Assembly: GCF_030295935.1 (NCBI RefSeq)
Contig: NZ_AP027362.1
Coordinates: 2,728,001 to 2,792,000 of the forward strand
Origin: Thalassotalea piscium
GTDB lineage: Bacteria; Pseudomonadota; Gammaproteobacteria; Enterobacterales; Alteromonadaceae
Length of the DNA stretch: 64,000 nt
Reading direction: 5' to 3'
Positions 28,393-37,291 of the stretch are shown piece by piece. Every line of letters starts with the position of its first letter. Position 1 is the first letter of the stretch. The notes beneath the pieces were generated by a model. It ran no database searches. It was not told the origin of the DNA and worked only from the letters and a program-made list of their open reading frames with translations. The position numbers and the translations under genes were made by a program.

Positions 28393-29298
28393 CTACACTG
28401 AATAAATAAAGTCTTCATCATTCATTAAGGTTGCCTTAATGTCGGTAATATCTGCAGATAATGCATTTATTAACGTGAGACCTTTTTCTCGTTGTGCTTC
28501 GGTTAATGCTTGGTATGGTAATCTGAATACTGGCTTAACTGATTTGGTCATCATTAGTGCGGTATTAAGTGAAATAGGGTTTGGTTCGCAGAACATCCAC
28601 TCCATTAGCGGACGAAGTTGTTCGGCCAATTCGTCGTTTTTATTATCCATTAACTGACGCATAGCTTTAGGCAATAAATTAGAAGTAACAGAAATTACAC
28701 CATGTGCTCCAAATTGATGACGCGCGGCATGACTCTCATCATCATTACCTGACCAACAAGCTATTCCTTTTTTTTCATAATAATCAATGCGTTCATTGCC
28801 ACCACATTCTTTAACACCAATAAAATTTTTATGTTTCGATAATGGTTCGATTATCTCTGGTGTTAAATCCTGTCCTGTTCGCCCTGGTACATTATAAATA
28901 AATGCAGGGCCAATATCTAAAATTCGATTAAAGTGTACACCCACACCAGCTATAGATGTTCGTCCATAGTATGGATTAATTTGCAAAGACGCATCCATTC
29001 CCATTGCAAATCCATGTTCAGTTGCCTTTATCGCTTCACGAGTATTATTACTACCTGTATTACCTATAATTAATAACTCTTTACCATATTGATGAACACT
29101 GTGTGCGATAAGCATTAAATGCTCATCCCAACTTAACAAGTGCCCCTCTCCTGTTGTACCGCCAACCACAATTGCATCAACGCCAGCGGCTATTTGATTA
29201 GCGACAAGCTCATCATAGGTTACTAAATCAATATCTCCATTTTCATTGTAAGGCGTTTTTATGGCTGTAATTAAACTTGCTGCTTTTAAACACTTCAT
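28393..29298 (-). CDS. dapA: 4-hydroxy-tetrahydrodipicolinate synthase, plant-like type
   Basis: DapA condenses pyruvate and aspartate semialdehyde in lysine synthesis. ATG at 29298 (MKCLKAASLITAIKTPY) has GAGAG upstream; the ATG at 29337 adds 13 unneeded residues. Active-site parts are present: GGTTGEG, YNVPGRTGQ (Tyr) and GVKECGG (Lys Schiff base). The later half is strikingly like plant DHDPS from memory: WSGNDDESHAAR, GVISVTSNLLPKAMR, EPNPISLNTAL and PVFRLPY. It stands alone, so it may be the only dapA or a second, specialised one. Another pyruvate-dependent aldolase of the superfamily is the alternative, but the Tyr, Lys and Arg pattern favours DapA. Confidence 0.85.
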   Translation of the reverse strand: MKCLKAASLITAIKTPYNENGDIDLVTYDELVANQIAAGVDAIVVGGTTGEGHLLSWDEHLMLIAHSVHQYGKELLIIGNTGSNNTREAIKATEHGFAMGMDASLQINPYYGRTSIAGVGVHFNRILDIGPAFIYNVPGRTGQDLTPEIIEPLSKHKNFIGVKECGGNERIDYYEKKGIACWSGNDDESHAARHQFGAHGVISVTSNLLPKAMRQLMDNKNDELAEQLRPLMEWMFCEPNPISLNTALMMTKSVKPVFRLPYQALTEAQREKGLTLINALSADITDIKATLMNDEDFIYSV

Positions 29299-29342
29299 CC
29301 GTACTCTCAATTTAGGGTTATACCACTTGGTATTCAATATTG

Positions 29343-29723
29343 TTAACAGTGGCCGATCTTATCAATAACACGCTTAAGGATAAACACCTCTTGCGTGATC
29401 ACATGCTGATATTTAAAAATGTTGCTATCTAAGGCTAAAACTTTATAGGCCTGGTAATTGTCTGCATCAGCAAGATCTGATGCATAATGTTGATTATTTA
29501 CAAATTCACTTTTAGTCATGGTGAAGTGAATATCACCTACAAGCCCCCAGTCACCTAATTCTATTACCTGCTCAATTATTTGGTTATTGCTATCGTAATG
29601 AGTAAAAGTAAATTCAAAGCTACCATCAGCCTGAATATCAGCAAATTCAGTGGATTGCTCACCATTATTATTTTCCAATGAGCTAAACCACTGCCCTACT
29701 AGAGCACTACGTTCATAATTCAT
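29343..29723 (-). CDS. Hypothetical protein, possibly lipocalin-like beta sheet
   Basis: The 126 residues have alternating strands (FEFTFTHYDSNNQIIEQVIELGDWGLVGDIHFTMT) and a VGQWFSS start, like small beta-barrel or lipocalin-like domains. There is no signal peptide. The stop lies 44 bp before the dapA start on the same strand, so it may be the first gene of a two-gene unit. I cannot name the family. Confidence 0.5.
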   Translation of the reverse strand: MNYERSALVGQWFSSLENNNGEQSTEFADIQADGSFEFTFTHYDSNNQIIEQVIELGDWGLVGDIHFTMTKSEFVNNQHYASDLADADNYQAYKVLALDSNIFKYQHVITQEVFILKRVIDKIGHC

Positions 29724-29806
29724 ATAATTTTATTGTTTAATCGTGGCGAAAACATAGTGCTAATTGTACAAAACTCTTAGCGCCGCTACATTAAAAATAT
29801 TTTCTA

Positions 29807-30580
29807 TTAATTATGTAAAAGCTTTACTGCGCCGTTGACAGTTTCAATTTCAATATCAACTTTTCCAGTACCTATTGTTCCTCGCAATTCTCTACCAACA
29901 AAGTTATGTTTATCAACTGTCAATCCAAAATCATTTTTTATACTACCATGCACTGTTTCTATTGAAACCTCTGCATTTATCGATTGCGGAACATGTAGAT
30001 CTACTCCCCCATTAACAGTTTCTATTATTATCTTATTTAAGTGTTTAATATTGTCTTGATAATTCAGCGTAACACTACCGTTAACAGAGTTTATATGAGT
30101 ATTTGCTGACGCACCCGAGGCATTAAACGAGCCATTAACAAGCTCAGCAGCTATATCACCTTCTACTCCTATAATATTCAATGCTCCATTTACTAGCTCT
30201 ATCGAAGAAAGCACCGTTAATGTAGGCACTTTGATTTTATAATCTACTTTTGCCTTGTTGTGATTACGACCATTATTTTTGTCGTATTTACTTTCAATAC
30301 TTACATTATCATCAATATTCGCAATAATAATAGCCACTTGTTCACGCTCTTTTAGAGTTTCAGCGGTAATAGTTGCATTGACTTCAATCATATTTTTATC
30401 CCACGCTGTTATTGTTACATGACCATTGATATTCTTTAAATCTAAACTAGGATCGCTAGCAACATTAAAAGACTTGTTTATACTGTCTACAACATTGGCT
30501 TGCGCCGCTAAAGTTAAAGTTAAAGTTAAAGTTAAAAAGGTTATGCCTATAAAAGTAAGCTTATTAAAATGGTTAAACAT
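29807..30580 (-). CDS. DUF4097 family secreted beta-repeat protein
   Basis: The 257 residues carry a signal peptide and a DUF4097-like right-handed beta array. Recurring short strands of type ELVNGALNI, SVNGSVTL, TVNGGVDL and TVHGSIKN repeat about every 20-25 residues. Such proteins are exported and of unknown role. The signal core contains TLTLTLTLTLA, encoded by a hexanucleotide microsatellite (30510-30536), so its length may vary by two residues at a time. It diverges from cinA. Confidence 0.78.
   Translation of the reverse strand: MFNHFNKLTFIGITFLTLTLTLTLAAQANVVDSINKSFNVASDPSLDLKNINGHVTITAWDKNMIEVNATITAETLKEREQVAIIIANIDDNVSIESKYDKNNGRNHNKAKVDYKIKVPTLTVLSSIELVNGALNIIGVEGDIAAELVNGSFNASGASANTHINSVNGSVTLNYQDNIKHLNKIIIETVNGGVDLHVPQSINAEVSIETVHGSIKNDFGLTVDKHNFVGRELRGTIGTGKVDIEIETVNGAVKLLHN
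30510..30536. repeat. Hexanucleotide tandem repeat (GTTAAA) in the signal peptide
   Basis: About four and a half copies of GTTAAA in a row encode alternating Leu-Thr in the signal peptide core. Slippage would change length without shifting frame. Confidence 0.8.
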
Positions 30581-30685
30581 AGTATTCCCTTTGATAAATA
30601 TACGTTGTTGTTTTATTCATTAGATGTATCATTCTTGAAAAAGGTTTAGTTCAAACCAACAAACTTAAAAGTTTTGTAGGATAAA

Positions 30686-31969
30686 ATGCTAATGGCACCA
30701 TTAAAAGTTCAATTATTATTAACCGGCAATGAGTTAATGGCTGGTGATGTTACAGATACCAACTCAGTAGTTATTGCGCAATCACTCAAAGAAATTGGAG
30801 TTGAAGTTGCAAGAAAAGTAACAATTGGTGACGATGTTTCAATGTTAATCACTGAAATACGTTTGATGAGCGAACAGGCCGATGTACTCATTATTAATGG
30901 CGGCTTAGGCCCAACGGTAGATGATTTAACAGCTTATGCCCTAGCAGAAGCGACTAGCACAAAGCTAGCTCTCCACCCAGATGCGCAAGCTCATTTAAAC
31001 AGTTGGAGTATAAAAAGAGGCGCTGAGCTGAATAAAGCCAATTTAAAGCAGGCCATGTTACCTGATAATTCAGACGTTATCCCAAATGAAATAGGCAGTG
31101 CTGTTGGCTTTAGTACAACTTTCAATAAGTGTAAAATATATTGCACGCCTGGTGTACCGCACGAATTAATCTTAATGCTAAGCGATAGCATCATTCCTTC
31201 AGTCAGCGAGTTAATGTCTGATACACCAAATTACCTAATAAAAAGGTTTCAAGTATATGGTTTGGGTGAATCAAGCCTGCAAATGTTTGTTGATACTCAC
31301 TTGCCAAATTGGCCAGAAGAAATAGAACTAGGCTTTAGAGCAAAGTCCCCTTTTGTAGAACTTAAGCTCACTACAAGAACAATCACCGGTAAAAAGCTTT
31401 TGCCAGAATGGACGCAAAGAATACACCAACTGCTAGGCGCACATATTTTAGAAGAGATAAATAGCCAAGAACGCGATATGGCTGAACATATTTTAGAACT
31501 TCTTGCAAATAAAGGATTAACAATAACTACAGCAGAGTCATGTACAGGAGGCTTAATTGCCAGCTTAATCACCTCAATCGCAAATGCTTCACAAAGCTTT
31601 GAAGCGGGCTTTGTCACATACTCTAATCAAATAAAGTCAGAGATAATTGATGTAGCACCATCAACACTAGTGCAATATGGGGCTGTTAGTAAAGAAGTTG
31701 CTGAAGAGATGGCGCGTGGTGCGCTTAAAAAATCAAAAGCAGATATTGTAATTGCCGTTACGGGTATTGCAGGCCCTTCGGGTGGTAGTAAGGAAAAACC
31801 AGTAGGCTCAGTATGGATAGCTTGGGGTAGTGCAGATCAACTTAAAAGTGCTTATTTTTGCATTAAAGGAAGTCGAAAGAACTTTCAACAAACGGTGGCT
31901 AATAGATCGCTTGATCTAATACGAAGATTATTGCTTAATAATTCTGAGCTGCCATTTTATATGAAGTAG
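30686..31969 (+). CDS. cinA: CinA-family protein with nicotinamide-nucleotide amidase domain
   Basis: The 427 residues contain the N-terminal MoaB-like domain (LLLTGNELMAGDVTDTNS, NGGLGPTVDDLT). The C-terminal PncC domain (TAESCTGGLIASLITS near 283; VTGIAGPSGGS near 370) deamidates NMN to NaMN in the pyridine nucleotide cycle. Full-length two-domain architecture is intact. AGGAT lies 7-8 bp upstream of the ATG; the ATG at 30692 is an equal alternative two codons later. The region 31970-32213 after it holds no visible gene. Confidence 0.92.
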   Translation: MLMAPLKVQLLLTGNELMAGDVTDTNSVVIAQSLKEIGVEVARKVTIGDDVSMLITEIRLMSEQADVLIINGGLGPTVDDLTAYALAEATSTKLALHPDAQAHLNSWSIKRGAELNKANLKQAMLPDNSDVIPNEIGSAVGFSTTFNKCKIYCTPGVPHELILMLSDSIIPSVSELMSDTPNYLIKRFQVYGLGESSLQMFVDTHLPNWPEEIELGFRAKSPFVELKLTTRTITGKKLLPEWTQRIHQLLGAHILEEINSQERDMAEHILELLANKGLTITTAESCTGGLIASLITSIANASQSFEAGFVTYSNQIKSEIIDVAPSTLVQYGAVSKEVAEEMARGALKKSKADIVIAVTGIAGPSGGSKEKPVGSVWIAWGSADQLKSAYFCIKGSRKNFQQTVANRSLDLIRRLLLNNSELPFYMK

Positions 31970-32213
31970 TAAAAACACGTCGAAACTTTTGCTTTGAAAT
32001 AGTATGCTTACCCTACAAAGTGATTGTTAATTATTACCTAGTAAATCAAAACTTTATACATTCGATAAAGAATAGACTAAAATTAATACAAAACTAATAG
32101 ATATTGTCATTTGAAAGAGTAAAGAATAAGATTAGTGTGTTGAAAAAACAATTGCATGCTATGTATATATATAAAAACTATATTCAAAATTAACAGGAAC
32201 TTAGGAGCCTATT

Positions 32214-32540
32214 TTGATTGAAAAAAATTATATCACCAGCGGCCGAAATACAATAATTCATAAAATAAGAAAGTTTGATTTAATTATTATTAATGGTGCT
32301 CACCCAATAGTAATGATAAGTAACCGTGGAATTGGTGTCTATGATGGACCCGTACCTAAAAAGAAGTCTGAGGCAAAAAAAGCATATCAAGATGTGATCG
32401 ATGTTGCAGCAACAGAAGTTTTTGGTGAAGAAAAAACATTATTATTTATCCAAGCACTCGACAACAAAGAATATAAAATTGATTATTCAAAAGTTGGCAC
32501 CGCTAATTTTATAAAAATCCATCAGGATAGTTATATTTAA
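32214..32540 (+). CDS. Hypothetical protein before fapA (TTG start)
   Basis: A strong AGGAG lies about 7 bp before TTG at 32214, and no ATG is nearby, so a TTG start is likely. The 108 residues are soluble. They include ISNRGIGVYDGPVPKKKSEAKKAY and an IDVAATEVFGEEKTLL helix-strand pattern. I do not recognise the family. Only 34 bp separate it from fapA, so the two are probably one transcript. Confidence 0.55.
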   Translation: MIEKNYITSGRNTIIHKIRKFDLIIINGAHPIVMISNRGIGVYDGPVPKKKSEAKKAYQDVIDVAATEVFGEEKTLLFIQALDNKEYKIDYSKVGTANFIKIHQDSYI

Positions 32541-32574
32541 GGTAACTATCGTTGTAATGACGGAGTAAACTACA

Positions 32575-34260
32575 GTGACTCAAATAAGTTTAGTGAATAA
32601 CAAAAAGAATAATATTGATCTTGTTCTAGCGCCTGTTAAAGGCGATATTCATGTGACAGAAGCTACTATTCATGAACTTATAGCAGCGTCGGAATATACA
32701 TCGCTTTATGTAGACAATGGTAACATTAAAAATGCCATTGCCGAGCTTAATAGTGTATTGAAACCTCTCCAAGCTAACATGCAAGGCAGAGAGATAAAGT
32801 ACCAAATTTTAGAACGCCGTGATGCTCACGTAACTATTGAAATTGATAATGATAAAATGTCTGCCACTGCTGAAATTTCAACAGCATTAGGTGGTAGTCA
32901 CTTAACAGCAAAAGCCATATTAACTGCAGCCCAAAAAGCTGGTGTTGTAAAAGGGTTTAGCAAAGAAGAATTAATCAAACTTGCACAACATGCGGCAAAA
33001 GAGGCACCAGGCTCAATTGTTAAGGGCGAAATAGCGCAAGGCAGATTAGCCATTAATGGTAAAGATGCAAAAATAAAATTACTGGTAGAAAGCGCACAAG
33101 ATCGTATTTTAAAACCCAAAGAACGCGATGATGGCTCTGTAGATATGCGTGATTTAGGCGATATTATCTGCGTAAAAGTCGGAGACCCTCTGGTTCAAAA
33201 ACTTCCCCTAACTGAAGGTATTGATGGTTTTACCGTAACCGGTGAACCTCTTAAGCCAGAACCAGGAAACAATGTTGATATTTGTGCTGGAAATGGTACT
33301 ACTATAAGCCCCAAAAATGAAAACGTATTACTTTCAACCCTTGTCGGTTTGCCTCGTATTATTGAAAATGGCATGGAAGTGGATGAGGTTTATAAAATTA
33401 AAAATGTTGATGTTAGCTCTGGGCATATAAAGTTTGAAGGCAGTGTAATTATTGACGGTGATGTCTGTGAAGGCATGAAAGTAATAGCAAGTGGCGATAT
33501 TACTATTGGCGGTTTTGTTGAATCAGCCTACTTGGAAGCAGGCGGAGATATTACCATTAACACTGGAATTATTGGCCGTAAGCAAGATGTTGAAGAGCTC
33601 AATATTAAAGACATAACCATGAGTGCACATATTGAGGCTAAAGGTAAAATTTACGCTAAGTATTGTCAGTACGCTGAAATTTCATGTCGTAGTTTACGCG
33701 TAGAAAACCAAATGATGCATAGTATAGTGAATGTTGAAGAAGACTTATGGTTAGGCGCAGAAGCCAAAGCTAACGGAAAGTTAATAGCAGGGCATATAAC
33801 CGCTGGAAACTCGGTAAGTGCAGGAATAGTTGGAGCTACTGCTGGAAGCACCACAATAATAACCTTCGAAAAACGTTTAAATACATTTCGTGATGCACTA
33901 CAAGAACTTGAAGAGCAAGTTAAACATGAATCTGTAAAAACCAATGAATTAAAAGATGCTCAAAAGAAATTAAGTAGCCTCCCAAAAGATAAGCAAAACC
34001 CTGAAATTTTGGCTAAAGTAATTTCTACCTTCCAACACCATGCTAAACGTATGGGAGAATTGCTTAATGAAAAAGAACTATTAGAAGCAAAAACTCAAGA
34101 ATATATTGAAAGTGTTTATGTCTCAGCTTCAGATAAACTTTACCATGGCGTAGAGATGATCGTTGGTGATTTTCGTGAAAAAACTAAACGTGAGTATGGT
34201 CCTAGCAAAATGAAATATAAAGATAGAAAGATTATTATTGACCCTATAGTTGCCAGCTAA
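32575..34260 (+). CDS. fapA: FapA/DUF342 family protein
   Basis: The 561 residues match DUF342. The order is an N-terminal domain, a beta-helix region (SGHIKFEGSVIIDGDVCEGMKVIASGDITIGGFVESAYLEAGGDITI) and a C-terminal coiled coil near 435-520. In Vibrio a FapA member affects polar flagellum placement through the PTS; that link is family knowledge, not visible here. GTG at 32575 is the start, 34 bp after the small gene. No flagellar genes lie nearby. A second yggN follows after 6 bp. Confidence 0.8.
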   Translation: MTQISLVNNKKNNIDLVLAPVKGDIHVTEATIHELIAASEYTSLYVDNGNIKNAIAELNSVLKPLQANMQGREIKYQILERRDAHVTIEIDNDKMSATAEISTALGGSHLTAKAILTAAQKAGVVKGFSKEELIKLAQHAAKEAPGSIVKGEIAQGRLAINGKDAKIKLLVESAQDRILKPKERDDGSVDMRDLGDIICVKVGDPLVQKLPLTEGIDGFTVTGEPLKPEPGNNVDICAGNGTTISPKNENVLLSTLVGLPRIIENGMEVDEVYKIKNVDVSSGHIKFEGSVIIDGDVCEGMKVIASGDITIGGFVESAYLEAGGDITINTGIIGRKQDVEELNIKDITMSAHIEAKGKIYAKYCQYAEISCRSLRVENQMMHSIVNVEEDLWLGAEAKANGKLIAGHITAGNSVSAGIVGATAGSTTIITFEKRLNTFRDALQELEEQVKHESVKTNELKDAQKKLSSLPKDKQNPEILAKVISTFQHHAKRMGELLNEKELLEAKTQEYIESVYVSASDKLYHGVEMIVGDFREKTKREYGPSKMKYKDRKIIIDPIVAS

Positions 34261-34266
34261 GCTGAT

Positions 34267-35058
34267 ATGAAATTTTTATTGTATTTCTTACCTTTGGCAT
34301 TATTGATCATTTCTTCAACCGTAAGTGCAGAAAAATGCAATATCGACTTCAATTACGGGGTTGTTATCGATGAACAACGCATCAGAATTTTAGAAAAGCA
34401 ACAAACGATTTTTCAAATAAACAATCAAGAGCAAGTGTTTATTGGTGGCAGAGAAATCCCCTTAACTCAACCTCAAGTATTATTGATCAGAGAGTATGCA
34501 CTTAGTATCCGTGAGCAAGTACCTCAGATTGTATCAATAGCTATAGAAAGTGTTAACTTAAGCTTAAAAGCAGTTAATCGTGTAATTGCAAGTTTAACCG
34601 GTGAAAATAGTGCGATTCATCAAAAGCTCCAAAGCCGATTTGAAGAATTGGAATGGCGGCTTAGAGCCCGCTTTAATCACAGTGACAATAGTTATTATAT
34701 TGCCCCTCAAGATTTTGATGACTTTGATAATATTCTTGCGGGTGCCTTTGAAAATGAAATTGAAGAAATCGTTTCCAAGTCTATAGGAACACTTTTAACG
34801 GCAGTAGGTGAAGCTGTTGCACATAAAAACAATAGCGAAGAAACACTCAACAATACTGAAAAACGCATCAGTACCTTCGATGAACGCATGCAATTAATGG
34901 GTGGCGACCTAGAGCTTGAAATATCACCACAAGCTCAGTTACTAGAAGATAGAGCTGAAAGCTTTTGCAATGCTTTCCGTGAGCTAGACTTATTAGAGCA
35001 GAAAATAAACCAACAAATACCTGAACTTAAGCACTTAAATTTGCTTGTTACCCAATAA
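34267..35058 (+). CDS. YggN family (DUF2884) secreted protein, second copy
   Basis: The 263 residues have a signal peptide (ending SSTVSA). They share the DUF2884 plan with the protein at 22395: early Cys (KCNIDFNYG), QEQVFIGGREI, the helix VLLIREYALSIREQVPQIVSIAIESVNLSLKAVN, and a late Cys (SFCNAF). It starts 6 bp after fapA, so the two are likely translated from one mRNA. Role unknown. Confidence 0.83.
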   Translation: MKFLLYFLPLALLIISSTVSAEKCNIDFNYGVVIDEQRIRILEKQQTIFQINNQEQVFIGGREIPLTQPQVLLIREYALSIREQVPQIVSIAIESVNLSLKAVNRVIASLTGENSAIHQKLQSRFEELEWRLRARFNHSDNSYYIAPQDFDDFDNILAGAFENEIEEIVSKSIGTLLTAVGEAVAHKNNSEETLNNTEKRISTFDERMQLMGGDLELEISPQAQLLEDRAESFCNAFRELDLLEQKINQQIPELKHLNLLVTQ

Positions 35059-35106
35059 AAAAGCTTGCCTTGATCAATAACATTGATTATCCAAGGCAAG
35101 CTTCTA
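35058..35106 (+). terminator. Long stem-loop terminator after yggN2
   Basis: AAGCTTGCCTTG and CAAGGCAAGCTT pair around an 18-nt loop that itself can pair (ATCAAT/ATTGAT). The run of T after it is interrupted. Confidence 0.65.
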
Positions 35107-35195
35107 CTTTACGCTACCTAATCTGAAGTGATGCTTTCCAGCTGATACGGCACCAAAATGCTACGATGTAAGGTATTAACCAACACAGCAGGTTA

Positions 35196-35361
35196 TTATA
35201 CCAATCTCACTAATTATGTGATCATTTCTACTGGCTAAAACAATCAACTACTGCGTTATTTATTTTATAATTAGAACAACTAGTTATGAAAATAAATGCC
35301 TTGTATTTGACTGTTTTCACTGCGTATAAAATAGATCACTTATTTAATGAAACTGGTATTA
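35196..35361. mobile_element. MITE of the TAATACCA family, copy C (166 bp, core missing)
   Basis: It matches copy B outside a precise 50-nt gap that removes both central hairpins. The ends are TTATACCA and TGGTATTA. The last three bases are the stop codon of the ETF-QO gene. Confidence 0.85.
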
Positions 35362-37008
35362 CATATTAGGGTAATTAGGTCCACCTGCTCCTTCTGGTGT
35401 TACCCATGTAATATTTTGACTTGGGTCTTTAATATCACAGGTTTTACAGTGGATACAGTTTTGAGCGTTGATAATAAATTTCTTTCCCTCTTCGCTCTCT
35501 TCCACTTCATAAACACCAGCAGGACAGTAAAGCTGGGCAGGTTCGTTATACTTAATTAAGTTTACTGTTAACGGGATATTAGCATCGGTTAACTTCAAAT
35601 GGCATGGCTGCTCTTCTTCATGGTTAGTATTTGATAAAAATACTGAAGTGAGCTTGTCAAAACTTAACACATTATCAGGTTTTGGATAGTTTATTACCGT
35701 AGCTTCACTAGCAAGCTTTAATTGTTCATGATCATAAGTATCATCAGTGAAGTTAAAAGGTAGCCTTCCACCAAATATGTTTTGATCTATGGTGTTGTAA
35801 GCCCCACCTAAGAAAGTGCCAAGCTTATGCATTACTGGACCAAAATTGCGTGTGCGGTAAAGCTCGTCATAAACCCAAGAGTTTTCAAATGCAGTAGTGT
35901 AGCTTTCAAGCTCTTTACCACCCTCACAGCCCGAAGCTAATGCAGCAAAAATACTCTCAGCTGCTAACATACCTGTTTTCATTGCGGTATGATTACCTTT
36001 AATTTTAGCAAAATTAATCGTACCCGCTTCACAGCCAACTAATACACCACCAGGCATCGTCATTTTTGGTAATGAATTAAACCCTCCTTTGGCTAATGCT
36101 CTTGCCCCATAAGAGACACGTTTACCACCTTTTAAATATTGTGAAATTTTTGGATGATGCTTATAGCGTTGAAACTCATCAAATGGACTTAAATGAGGAT
36201 TGCTATAATTTAAATCGATAATCAAACCCACAAACACTTGGTTATTTTCAGCATGATAAAGGTATCCACCACCAGTGGTGTCTTTTTCTAGCGGCCACCC
36301 TGCAGTATGAACCACTAAACCTTCTTGATGTTTAGCTGGATCTATATCCCAAATTTCCTTAAAACCAATGCCATAGTGCTGGGGAGATTTACCTTTATCT
36401 AATTCAAACTTTGAAATTAGCTCTTTACCTAAGTGTCCACGACAACCTTCTGCAAAAATCGTATATTTAGCTTTTAGCTCCATACCTGGAACATACGAGT
36501 CTTTCGGTTTACCTTCTTGATCTAACCCCATATCTCCGGTGATAACACCACCAACACTGCCATCTTCGTTATAAATAACTTCTTGTGCAGGGAAACCTGG
36601 AAAAATTTCTACTCCTAATTGCTCTGCTTGCTCGGCTAACCAGCGACAGACATTCCCCATACTAACAATATAGTTACCGTCGTTGTGCATAGTTTTAGGT
36701 ACTGATATATTTGGTAGCTTAATCCCACTCTCATCGTTAGTTAAGAAATAAATATCATCGCCTTTTACTGGGGTTGATAACGGCGCATTTTTTTCTTGCC
36801 AATCGGGAAATAATTCATTCATTGCTCTTGGCTCAAAAACAGCACCAGATAAAATATGAGCACCAACCTCAGAGCCTTTCTCAACCACACATACCATTAA
36901 TTCTTGATCTTTTTCTTGCGCAAGTTGCATCAATCTACATGCAGCAGATAAGCCTGAAGGCCCTGCTCCAACGATAACAACGTCGAAATCCATTGATTCG
37001 CGTTCCAT
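35359..37008 (-). CDS. Electron transfer flavoprotein-ubiquinone oxidoreductase
   Basis: ETF-QO passes electrons from ETF to ubiquinone. ATG at 37008 (MERESMDFDVVIVGAGPSG) has GGGGAT upstream; the ATG at 37044 would lie in an operator box and is unlikely. The 549 residues hold the FAD Rossmann motif GAGPSGLSAA, a membrane-associated ubiquinone part, and the C-terminal 4Fe-4S ligands (CPAGVYE, CIHCKTCDIKDP). Length matches human and bacterial ETF-QO. The etfBA operon diverges, with two PsrA-type boxes between. The TAA stop comes from a MITE end. Confidence 0.95.
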   Translation of the reverse strand: MERESMDFDVVIVGAGPSGLSAACRLMQLAQEKDQELMVCVVEKGSEVGAHILSGAVFEPRAMNELFPDWQEKNAPLSTPVKGDDIYFLTNDESGIKLPNISVPKTMHNDGNYIVSMGNVCRWLAEQAEQLGVEIFPGFPAQEVIYNEDGSVGGVITGDMGLDQEGKPKDSYVPGMELKAKYTIFAEGCRGHLGKELISKFELDKGKSPQHYGIGFKEIWDIDPAKHQEGLVVHTAGWPLEKDTTGGGYLYHAENNQVFVGLIIDLNYSNPHLSPFDEFQRYKHHPKISQYLKGGKRVSYGARALAKGGFNSLPKMTMPGGVLVGCEAGTINFAKIKGNHTAMKTGMLAAESIFAALASGCEGGKELESYTTAFENSWVYDELYRTRNFGPVMHKLGTFLGGAYNTIDQNIFGGRLPFNFTDDTYDHEQLKLASEATVINYPKPDNVLSFDKLTSVFLSNTNHEEEQPCHLKLTDANIPLTVNLIKYNEPAQLYCPAGVYEVEESEEGKKFIINAQNCIHCKTCDIKDPSQNITWVTPEGAGGPNYPNM

Positions 37009-37041
37009 AATATCCCCCAGTATAAATAATATAAACGATTT

Positions 37042-37074
37042 CAAACACTCGTTTGATTTTCAAACACCTGTTTG
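37042..37074. promoter_or_regulatory. Two PsrA-type operator boxes upstream of ETF-QO
   Basis: CAAACACTCGTTTG (37042-37055) and CAAACACCTGTTTG (37061-37074) are perfect CAAAC-N4-GTTTG palindromes, with centres 19 bp apart. This is the remembered PsrA consensus, a TetR-family fatty-acid-responsive repressor. They lie 34-66 bp before the ETF-QO start and 218 bp before etfB. Confidence 0.75.
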
Positions 37075-37291
37075 ATAGTATCATACAACATAGCTATTTT
37101 GTCAGTAAATACTATTCTGTAATAAAGCTATTTAATATTGATCAAATTTAGTGTTTTAAATAATTATATTAACGAAGTTTACGTTGACGTACGAGTTATC
37201 TATCAGTAATCTTCGCTTCATATACAAGTAACTATAACAGTGTTTATTACAAAGCACTGCATACAACAACAAGCATTTATTAGAGGCAACG

